Origin: Pseudomonadota bacterium
Lineage (GTDB): Bacteria; Desulfobacterota; WTBG01; JAGOGO01
Direction: 5' to 3'
Length of the DNA: 5,228 nt
NCBI GenBank assembly: GCA_021160085.1
Contig: JAGHDE010000179.1
Span: 1-5,228 of the forward strand
Part shown: one piece after another, positions 1-5,159 of the stretch
Layout: each line of letters starts with the position of its first letter
How positions within the stretch are numbered: the first letter of the stretch is position 1
Notes under the pieces: model-generated
Told to the model about the DNA's origin: nothing
Database searches by the model: none
The model's input: the letters and a program-made list of their open reading frames with translations, nothing else
Translations under genes and position numbers: made by a program

Positions 1-539
1 AATCTGATGTGAGCAGGTAAATCCTTAGCGAGTTTTGTGCTCGTTATAACACAGGGAATATCCAGCTCTTTCAGCTTCGGAATGACACCCTCATCCCAGG
101 TAAAGACAACATCAGGATTTATAACCTGCAGCCTCTCGTAGTCTATTGACGTATATTCACCGAGATAAACTATTCTCCCTTCCTCCATCCCCTTTCTTAT
201 TTCAGGTATATACCAGTCATCCTTTTTGGTAACGACACCAGCGATGCTATCGACCACCCCGAGTGTCTTCAGCCTTGCAGCATCGGCATTTGAATACGTA
301 ACGACTTTTCTTACCGGTATCTCGACCTTTGTCACACCCTCATACTCCTTTGGAGCTTCCTGGCCTCTTGGAACAAGAAGCAGTTTCCTCCCAACCCCGT
401 CGGTTACCACTTTACAATTATTTTCCAGGTACATGACACTGAACTCCCCAAAGTGCCGAAAACTGCCCTGGCATCCGGAGAAAAGGAGAAATGCCAATGT
501 AATTGAACCCAACGCCAACCAAAAGTTAAATTTTCTCAT
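1..539 (-). CDS. ABC transporter substrate-binding lipoprotein, iron-siderophore/cobalamin type (3' end missing)
   Basis: The first 179 residues are present and the reading frame runs off the left edge. The N-terminus is a lipoprotein signal: a basic start, a hydrophobic stretch at residues 6-20, then the lipobox FSGC with the lipidated Cys at 23. From about residue 45 it reads like a class III periplasmic binding protein (FepB/BtuF/FhuD family). Features are a TDGVGRKLLLVPRG strand, an IPVRKVVTYSNAD segment matching the family's 'RIVsls' region (about 74-86), LKTLGVVDSIAGV (91-103), and INPDVVFT (141-148), the usual 'kPDlVi' strand. Such proteins hand a chelated metal or corrinoid to an inner-membrane permease. 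The ligand cannot be told from this fragment, and the permease and ATPase, if linked, would lie further left. The ATG at 537-539 is supported by GGAGG at 546-550 with a 6-base spacer. It is the last visible gene of the operon, 43 bases after the resB-like gene. The family is fairly sure; the substrate is unknown. Confidence 0.85.
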   Translation of the reverse strand, partial: MRKFNFWLALGSITLAFLLFSGCQGSFRHFGEFSVMYLENNCKVVTDGVGRKLLLVPRGQEAPKEYEGVTKVEIPVRKVVTYSNADAARLKTLGVVDSIAGVVTKKDDWYIPEIRKGMEEGRIVYLGEYTSIDYERLQVINPDVVFTWDEGVIPKLKELDIPCVITSTKLAKDLPAHIR

Positions 540-556
540 TTTAATCCTCCTTTTTT

Positions 557-600
557 ACGTGTAACGTGTAACGGTGCACGCCTCACGTTTCACGGTCACG
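557..600. repeat. Degenerate 7-bp tandem repeat (ACG at every seventh base)
   Basis: The trinucleotide ACG occurs at 557, 564, 571, 578, 585 and 592, exactly seven bases apart, and again at 598 after a six-base step. The first two units are identical (ACGTGTA); later ones drift (ACGGTGC, ACGCCTC, ACGTTTC, ACGGTC). The tract fills most of the gap between the resB-like stop codon and the ribosome-binding site of the lipoprotein gene. It also supplies the last codons of the resB-like gene (583-600). It is too short and too degenerate for CRISPR. It may be a remnant of a slipped-strand heptamer array or a tract of binding sites for a DNA-binding protein; the sequence alone does not decide. Confidence 0.6.
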
Positions 601-1401
601 ATTAAACCGTGATCGGATTACTGAAAAAAGATATACAGAAAGCCCGATGGAAAAGAACGCCACCCCCGCCACCTGCAGACTGACTCCCGGGTCCTTTTTT
701 ATGGTAAGTTTTATATAAGGCTCTCGTTTCGAGCCCTCACTTTTTGGGGAAAAATCATCCAGGTGAAAGCTGAATCCTTCAAACCAGGCAGGTCGGTTAA
801 CAGAAATAAGTTTCTCCTGAACACACATTTTCGAATCAGCAAAAGAAAGAATGGCGGAGACATCTTTCACATCTCCTTCAAGAGTTTTAAAACGCGTTTC
901 TTTTTCAAACTCAATCTTCATATCTTTCAGTCCCACCTTGAAGTTCGGAGAGCAAACAGAAATTGTCCCGTTTTTCTGTAATATGTTGTTGGGCAGGTTA
1001 ACCCCTGCCACATGACTTACAAGATGACCCGCGAGAACAAGGATAAAGCTGATATGCATAATATGAATAGAAAACCTCAGAAAAAACACCTGTTTGCTCA
1101 TAGATGAAAATCTTTTTAAAAGGACAATCACTCCATTCGTGGTACAGACAAATGTATTTACAGCAAGAAGAAAAAGTAAAAGAATAGACAGATAAAACCA
1201 CCAGGTAATATTCAGATTTCCCATACCGTAGGTGCCTGTCCACTCTTGCAAAGTGAGCCTGCTCAGTGAAGAAAAAACATATTCATGCTGCTTCATGACT
1301 GCTGAGCCGATCATAAGATCAACAGCAGCGCCAAAGAGAAGCCAGACAGAGATGTCCCATCTTCCTGAAAATTCCCACATATTTTTAATAGAGATTGACA
1401 T
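583..1401 (-). CDS. ResB/Ccs1-like cytochrome c biogenesis protein (short form)
   Basis: A 272-residue membrane protein of the ResB/Ccs1 family, the partner of CcsA in System II cytochrome c maturation, which delivers and attaches heme outside the inner membrane. Transmembrane segments lie at about 16-36, 67-96, 109-131 and 240-262. The third holds HIMH and GHLVSH, so H113, H116, H126 and H130 sit where ResB proteins carry heme-related histidines. Residues 132-239 form the extracytoplasmic domain, with the family-like VNRPAWFEGFSFH stretch (201-213; the usual form is VNxPLxxxG). It is much shorter than classical ResB (roughly 450-600 residues) and resembles the compact form paired with short CcsA proteins. 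The ATG at 1401 has GGGGG at 1408-1412 with a 6-base spacer. An upstream TTG at 1449 is in frame but would add residues inside ccsA without a better site. The gene overlaps the ccsA end by 17 bases, suggesting translational coupling. Confidence 0.8.
   Translation of the reverse strand: MSISIKNMWEFSGRWDISVWLLFGAAVDLMIGSAVMKQHEYVFSSLSRLTLQEWTGTYGMGNLNITWWFYLSILLLFLLAVNTFVCTTNGVIVLLKRFSSMSKQVFFLRFSIHIMHISFILVLAGHLVSHVAGVNLPNNILQKNGTISVCSPNFKVGLKDMKIEFEKETRFKTLEGDVKDVSAILSFADSKMCVQEKLISVNRPAWFEGFSFHLDDFSPKSEGSKREPYIKLTIKKDPGVSLQVAGVAFFSIGLSVYLFSVIRSRFNRDRET
590..612. other. Inverted repeat spanning the end of the resB-like gene
   Basis: TCACGGT (590-596) pairs with ACCGTGA (606-612) as a perfect 7-bp stem around a 9-base loop. 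A competing stem, TCACG (596-600) with CGTGA (608-612), is also possible. In the minus-strand transcript it lies within the last ten codons of the resB-like gene. No uridine run follows, so it is not a classical terminator. It could stabilise the mRNA end or reduce read-through into the lipoprotein gene. Confidence 0.35.
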
Positions 1402-2146
1402 CGAAAACCCCCGGTAGATGTATCCCGCCGATTTGCGGGAGATAGTCAAAGTACAATACTAAAAGAGCACCTCCCAGAATGACCCATGCCCCCTTTTTCA
1501 GATCCCATTTTCGCAAGAGGTGTAAATGAAGAAAGCCCGAATAGTAAAACCAGATAGCAACTGAGTGAAAGTAATAGTGATTCCATGAAATTGTATCCGA
1601 CCACCCCATATAATTCCAGAGCATGCCGGAAGCGCCTGCCATGCAGCAAAAGGCAAAACCCCAGATGACCATATGATGGGGGATATCCTTTTTTTTGTTC
1701 TTGAAAATCGTGTAAATCGCAAGATATGCCCCTGAGAGAAAACAGGCATGCGCAATAAAATTAAACAGATGGAAGATGTGCGAAAATATGCTCTTCGATT
1801 TGAGGGAGAACGACGAATAATATCCCTCAGAAAATAAAATGGCAGAAATGGAAAAGATTACAACAAGAGGAATAATAGAAAGTCCATCCTTCTCCTTCCT
1901 GGAAAGGATTAAAATAAATGAAATGGCAGAAAAGCACCAGGGAAGGAAAAAGGGTTCTGCAAACATGTTGCAGTATGGCCACATGAGAAACCGTCCGCTG
2001 ATCTCGGATATTGTGTGGACAATCAAGCCCAGTCCCAGAAAAGATTTAGCCAATCCTTCTCTGGATAGAAAAAAGAAAGTCAGGCTTGCCACATAGAAGA
2101 GGGTGGCAATATAAAAACTGTTTATCGGAAAGCACAGGGAAATCAA
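1385..2146 (-). CDS. CcsA/ResC-like heme-handling protein with altered WWD motif
   Basis: About 253 residues with some seven or eight membrane segments, matching the compact CcsA/ResC (HemX/CcmC-like) family that presents heme to apocytochrome c in System II. Positions below count from the 2146 start. The family block H..x..R..P..N..E appears as H44, R52, P57, N60, E64, followed by W70. A second histidine region is SHIFHLFNF (H123, H126). The region matching the conserved WGxYWxWDPxE reads GWSDTISWNHYYFHS (about 181-195), keeping W182 and W188 but losing the acidic-proline pair. It is followed by FLHLHLL with H207 and H209. The start is uncertain. The frame opens upstream to a TTG at 2203, but that lies beside a hairpin and lacks a ribosome site; GTG at 2158 is possible. 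TTG at 2146 is preferred for the GGAGGTG at 2156-2162. The stop overlaps the resB-like start, and the two are almost certainly partners. Confidence 0.8.
   Translation of the reverse strand: MISLCFPINSFYIATLFYVASLTFFFLSREGLAKSFLGLGLIVHTISEISGRFLMWPYCNMFAEPFFLPWCFSAISFILILSRKEKDGLSIIPLVVIFSISAILFSEGYYSSFSLKSKSIFSHIFHLFNFIAHACFLSGAYLAIYTIFKNKKKDIPHHMVIWGFAFCCMAGASGMLWNYMGWSDTISWNHYYFHSVAIWFYYSGFLHLHLLRKWDLKKGAWVILGGALLVLYFDYLPQIGGIHLPGVFDVNLY
1423..1440 (-). other. Small hairpin just before the resB-like start
   Basis: TCCCGC (1423-1428) pairs with GCGGGA (1435-1440) around a 6-base loop. In the transcript it lies about 21 bases upstream of the resB-like ATG and about 10 bases before its GGGGG ribosome-binding site, inside the last codons of ccsA. 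It could affect how well ribosomes finishing ccsA re-initiate on resB. It may also be a chance effect of the Pro-Gln-Ile-Gly-Gly codons there. Confidence 0.25.
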
Positions 2147-2155
2147 TGTCTCATA

Positions 2156-2162
2156 CACCTCC
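2156..2162 (-). promoter_or_regulatory. Ribosome-binding site deciding the ccsA start
   Basis: GGAGGTG is a seven-base match to the 16S rRNA tail and the strongest such site near the beginning of the ccsA frame. It stands 9 bases before the in-frame TTG at 2144-2146. The GTG inside it (2156-2158) is also in frame, but would need a different and weaker site. This is why the shorter ccsA start is preferred over the TTG at 2203. Confidence 0.5.
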
Positions 2163-2174
2163 AACAATCCGGTT

Positions 2175-3362
2175 TCATAAAGCCCCGCTTGAAAGCGAGG
2201 CAATCTGACCCAAAAGCTCTTTCGCCGTTTTTCGCTGCTTCGGAAAGGAAGCCGCCTTTTGAAATGCCGCTCTTGCCATATTCTTTTTATCCATCTGTAA
2301 TGCGCAATAACCCATTATTAGATGCGCTTTTCCATCTTTACGATTAAGACGAGCAGCCTGCTTGAAGGCCCGATAGGCTTTATCAAAATTCTCTTCCTCA
2401 TAGAGCACATGGCCCAGCATAGACCAGAGTTTGTACGTTGGTTTTTTCTTCAAAGCCTGTTTTAACGCCTCCTTAGCCTTTCCTGGTTTATGGGCGGCAA
2501 GATAGGCCGAAGCGAGCCTTTCATAGTCAGCAGGTTTTACGTTACTTTGCATGGCAATAGACTGCTCATAATACTGTGACGCCTTCATAGGAAGACCGAT
2601 AGCACAATTAAGATTGCCAAGCAGGAGCAGCTCATCCTTCTTCAGGGGAGAAAGATAAGAGTATATGGTAAGGGCGGCCACACCCTTTTTATAATCACCA
2701 TCCTGCAGATGAAGATTTGCCAGGATTTTCCACCAGCGGGGATTATCCCCATCCTTATCAAGCAAACTCTGAACTGTATCAAACGCCTCCTTCTGCAGAC
2801 GGAGTTCCATGCATACCTGCAGAAATGCCTCCAGCCATTCAACTTGGGGGGGGCCAGCTTTGCCGGAGACAAGGCGCTTGAGATGAGGCAGGGCTGTCTT
2901 ATGTTTCCCGGCAAGGAGATACGATACCGACGCAAAGTAAAGAAGAGACGGGTCCCTGGTCTCGGAAACCTCATACCCCTTGAGGAGACAATCACCTGCC
3001 GTTTTGTATTGCTTTAAATCAAAGTAGACCTTGCCCATGTTCTGCCACGCATAGGGAAACTCCGGATACTGCTTGACTGATGACCGGTAATGTGAAAGCG
3101 CTTCCTGCTCTTTTCCTGATAGGGAGAGGGCATTGGCAAGCGTAAACTCCGTCAAATAATGACTCCTTTTCGGATACTTTTTGATAAAATCTTTAATTAT
3201 CTGCACCGCCTTACCATAGTCCTTATCCTGCATCGCCTGCCGGGCCTTGTTGACAACACCATATATTGCAGGACTCACCCGTGGAGGGGCACTCAGCACG
3301 AGAACTGGTATAAACAGAACACAAAACACAATAATTAATATGATCAAATGCTTGCTTTTCAT
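2175..3362 (-). CDS. Exported tetratricopeptide-repeat protein of the TonB module
   Basis: A 395-residue protein with a Sec signal peptide (basic MKSK, hydrophobic core at about 5-22, likely cleavage after LSA at residue 25). The rest is helical repeats: about ten TPR units can be counted from residue 30 to about 385. The clearest are DKDYGKAVQIIKDFIKKYP, KEQEALSHYRSSVKQYP, GDYKKGVAALTIYSYLSP, KPGKAKEALKQALKKKP and ENFDKAYRAFKQAARLNR, each with the alternating small and large residues of TPR helices. TPR proteins are scaffolds. A periplasmic one placed directly after tonB is a recurring member of TtpC/TonB2-type operons, where it is thought to assist the complex, though its exact partner here is not visible. 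The ATG at 3360-3362 follows a weak GAAG-type ribosome site, 41 bases after the tonB stop. Its stop codon shares bases with an ATG, and a hairpin covers its 3' end. Confidence 0.85.
   Translation of the reverse strand: MKSKHLIILIIVFCVLFIPVLVLSAPPRVSPAIYGVVNKARQAMQDKDYGKAVQIIKDFIKKYPKRSHYLTEFTLANALSLSGKEQEALSHYRSSVKQYPEFPYAWQNMGKVYFDLKQYKTAGDCLLKGYEVSETRDPSLLYFASVSYLLAGKHKTALPHLKRLVSGKAGPPQVEWLEAFLQVCMELRLQKEAFDTVQSLLDKDGDNPRWWKILANLHLQDGDYKKGVAALTIYSYLSPLKKDELLLLGNLNCAIGLPMKASQYYEQSIAMQSNVKPADYERLASAYLAAHKPGKAKEALKQALKKKPTYKLWSMLGHVLYEEENFDKAYRAFKQAARLNRKDGKAHLIMGYCALQMDKKNMARAAFQKAASFPKQRKTAKELLGQIASLSSGAL
2182..2201 (-). terminator. Terminator-like or processing hairpin at the TPR gene end
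   Basis: In the minus-strand RNA, GCCUCGCU pairs with AGCGGGGC around the loop UUCA. That is 8 bp with one G-U wobble and mostly G-C pairs. It lies in the last codons of the TPR gene and is followed by UUUAUGAAA, too short a U-run for an efficient rho-independent terminator. It more likely acts as a weak attenuator, an RNA-processing site or a 3' stabiliser separating the TonB module from the ccsA-resB part of the operon. The stem is certain from sequence; the function is inferred. Confidence 0.4.
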
Positions 3363-3403
3363 TTTATCTTCATTGCTTTGTTGTTGTATTCGTACCCCAA
3401 CAA

Positions 3404-4108
3404 TCAGTCTTCCAGCTTAAAGACGACAGTCGTTGTAAACAGAGTAGCCACCGGCTGGTCACAGATCTTCCCCGGTGAAAATCTCCAGGAGGGAAGCGTC
3501 CTGAGCACACTGTGTTCAAATATGCCGGGTGGATCAGCCTCAATAATCTTCACCCGACTTACATGACCATATTTATCCACCACAAAGCTGACCTTGACAT
3601 GACCTGTAATGCCCAGCCGCCTGGCACGGTAAGGATAGATTGGCTTCATCTTAAAAACAGGTATCGGCGCCTGGTCAACATCACCCTGATCATAAAAGAA
3701 ATCCCTGGTATCCGGTGCGGCTACCGGCATGCCCCATGTCAATTTAGGGTTAATCTCAAAACTCAGTCTGGGCAGATCCATCTTTAGTTCCTGTTTCCTT
3801 GGGACATGCCCCTCCATTCTGACTGTGGGCAGCAATTTAGGGGGAGGTTTCTTTTCCGGTAATTTTTTTTCCTCTTCGGGTGGCGGTGGAGGTACCCTCA
3901 CAATTTTTACAAGATTAACGGGTACAATATTCTCCAGGGTTTTTTCACCGGAGTCGCCCTGCCCAATCAACGGAAGCAGGGCAAACAGGAAAACATTAAT
4001 CAAAAAAGCAACTCCTATAACGTAACAGTTTGCTGGCGTCAGAAATCTGTTTGTAAGTACCCTAACTTGTCTTCCTTCATCTCTTGACAGGGAATGAGCA
4101 TGTTCCAT
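3404..4108 (-). CDS. tonB: TonB energy-transducing protein, TonB2-like
   Basis: A 234-residue TonB spanning the periplasm to pass proton-motive energy from ExbB/ExbD to outer-membrane receptors. The order is a short cytoplasmic tail, one membrane anchor at about 27-49, a VPPPPPEEEKKLPEKKPPPK proline-rich stretch (72-91), a linker, and a C-terminal TonB domain at about 150-234. That domain holds the hallmark YPYRARRLGITGHVKVSFVV (158-177), DKYGHVSRVKI, and the closing LPSWRFSPG. It is compact compared with TonB1-type proteins and fits the TonB2 class. The anchor has no histidine equivalent to E. coli His20, but carries N38. ATG at 4108 is chosen because AGGA (4116-4119) stands 7 bases upstream. 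An in-frame GTG at 4129 would add 7 residues, overlap exbD by 8 bases and have a poorer site. It follows exbD directly, as expected for one complex. Confidence 0.93.
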   Translation of the reverse strand: MEHAHSLSRDEGRQVRVLTNRFLTPANCYVIGVAFLINVFLFALLPLIGQGDSGEKTLENIVPVNLVKIVRVPPPPPEEEKKLPEKKPPPKLLPTVRMEGHVPRKQELKMDLPRLSFEINPKLTWGMPVAAPDTRDFFYDQGDVDQAPIPVFKMKPIYPYRARRLGITGHVKVSFVVDKYGHVSRVKIIEADPPGIFEHSVLRTLPSWRFSPGKICDQPVATLFTTTVVFKLED

Positions 4109-4121
4109 TGTCTTTTCCTGA

Positions 4122-4541
4122 TTATTCACTCCCGCCAGCCCTGGAGGTTGCGATGCTTATGTTTTTCGCTCCGGCCAGACGGCATTGATCCATCACCTGA
4201 ACCGTCAATCCTGTGCGGGTAGCTTTATCAGCCACCACCACAATTCCTCCTTCCGGGTTTTCGGCCAGGCATCTTTCAATGTGAGCGCGCACGCTTCGTA
4301 TATCGATCTGTTTTCTGTCGAGATAAATTAAACCATCCTTAGAAATCCCGACCAGGATGTTTCCCTTTTCTTTGAGCTGCGCTGTTGATGCAGCGGGACG
4401 TTGAACGTCAATACCGGTCTCTTTGACAAAACTCGTTGTCACCATGAAAAAGATCAGCAGCAGAAAAACAAGATCGATCAACGGCGAGATATTGATTTCC
4501 GCTGTCTTGTGAGTGCGGCGAGCCTGTCGTATGTTGATCAT
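4122..4541 (-). CDS. exbD: ExbD/TolR-family biopolymer transport protein
   Basis: A 139-residue ExbD-family protein of usual length. A short cytoplasmic tail leads to a single membrane helix at about 20-38. The tail ends in INISPLIDLVFLLLIFFMV, with D23 at the place of the essential membrane aspartate (Asp25 of E. coli ExbD) that takes part in proton conduction. The periplasmic part (about 40-139) has the expected DGLIYLDRKQI strand, the VVVADKATRTGLTVQVMD stretch (98-115; usually 'i.aD...~y..vi.vmd') and a closing AGAKNISIAT strand. It forms the stator-like channel with ExbB and pairs with TonB. Its ATG begins on the base right after the exbB stop (TAAATG, zero gap). AAGGAG lies ten bases upstream, inside exbB, so the two are probably translated in a coupled way. 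ExbD and TolR are hard to separate by sequence, but the tonB neighbour favours ExbD. Confidence 0.93.
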   Translation of the reverse strand: MINIRQARRTHKTAEINISPLIDLVFLLLIFFMVTTSFVKETGIDVQRPAASTAQLKEKGNILVGISKDGLIYLDRKQIDIRSVRAHIERCLAENPEGGIVVVADKATRTGLTVQVMDQCRLAGAKNISIATSRAGGSE

Positions 4542-5153
4542 TTAAACAAATCTCCTTAATGTCAGAACTGTCTCGTCAAGTTGATCTTCCAGGCGTTCGG
4601 CGCGCCGGTTGAGGTAGATGCTCATGTAAAGCCCAGGTATTGCTACCAGAAGACCGCTTTGGGTTGTAAGGAGCGCTTCGGATATGCCTCCGGCCATTGC
4701 CCTGGCGTTTCCGGTTCCGAAGACAGAGATTACGTTGAAAGTGGTCATCATTCCTGTTACCGTGCCAAGAAGACCAAGTAACGGCGCTACCGCAACCAGT
4801 ATTCCTATGACCGCCAGGTGCCGCCGGAGGAGGGGACGTTCCCGCATAGTACAGTATCTCAGAATATTATAATTCAGCTTTGTACTGACTGTGCGCGTCC
4901 TGAGAAAACCGGCCACCACCCTTCCCCGCAGGCCGCTCAAGAGCGATTCATCGGTTTCTGTCGTTGATTTGCCACGTATTAATTCCACAGCCTGTTCCAG
5001 AGTTATATCTTCCCGTTCGATCTTTCTAAAAAAGGCTATTCGCTCTATTATCAATGCCCACATCCAGAAAGAGACAATGACAATGGGAAGCATCACCACC
5101 CCGCCGGGACGAAAGTATTCAATTGTCAGGACACCGATATCCCAGATATTCAT
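4542..5153 (-). CDS. exbB: ExbB/TolQ/MotA-family proton-channel protein
   Basis: A 203-residue inner-membrane protein forming the pentameric part of the ExbB-ExbD proton channel that powers TonB. Three membrane segments are visible at about 17-38, 115-138 and 160-182, with the usual large cytoplasmic loop between the first and second. The family signature is clear: APLLGLLGTVTGMMTTF (123-139), then AMAGGISEALLTTQSGLLVA (152-171), with E159 at the place of E. coli ExbB Glu176, and IPGLYMSIYLNRRAERL (172-188). The C-terminal cytoplasmic helix ends in QLDETVLTLRRFV. It is shorter than E. coli ExbB (244) and matches the compact second ExbB of TonB2-type operons. The ATG at 5151-5153 comes 6 bases after the previous stop, with only a weak ribosome site, so coupling to the upstream gene is likely. 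Confidence 0.93.
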   Translation of the reverse strand: MNIWDIGVLTIEYFRPGGVVMLPIVIVSFWMWALIIERIAFFRKIEREDITLEQAVELIRGKSTTETDESLLSGLRGRVVAGFLRTRTVSTKLNYNILRYCTMRERPLLRRHLAVIGILVAVAPLLGLLGTVTGMMTTFNVISVFGTGNARAMAGGISEALLTTQSGLLVAIPGLYMSIYLNRRAERLEDQLDETVLTLRRFV

Positions 5154-5159
5154 AATAGC

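Noticed and set aside
226..564. Plus-strand open frame of 112 codons
   Set aside because: It is antisense to the lipoprotein gene, has a low-complexity Ser/Thr-rich product and no ribosome site, while the minus strand encodes a clear family protein.
557..600. Possible CRISPR array
   Set aside because: The units are seven bases with no spacers, far below the size of any CRISPR repeat.
540..660. Separate promoter for the lipoprotein gene
   Set aside because: No convincing -35/-10 pair was seen on the minus strand here. Only the repeat tract, an inverted repeat and the GGAGG ribosome site were found.
1446..1755. Additional minus-strand frames inside the ccsA region
   Set aside because: They lie wholly within the CcsA-like frame, which has the family's motifs and membrane segments. 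These frames show none.
2147..2203. ccsA start at TTG 2203
   Set aside because: It would overlap the TPR gene by 29 bases, starts beside the hairpin and has no ribosome site. It is kept only as an alternative because the frame is open.
3381..3403. Hairpin TTGTTG / CAACAA between tonB and the TPR gene as a terminator
   Set aside because: The stem is only six bp and A-T-rich, has an 11-base loop and no U-run, and lies inside an operon.
3512..4025. Plus-strand open frames opposite tonB
   Set aside because: These are shadows of the tonB coding strand. The glycine- and serine-rich runs are simply the complement of the proline-rich codons.
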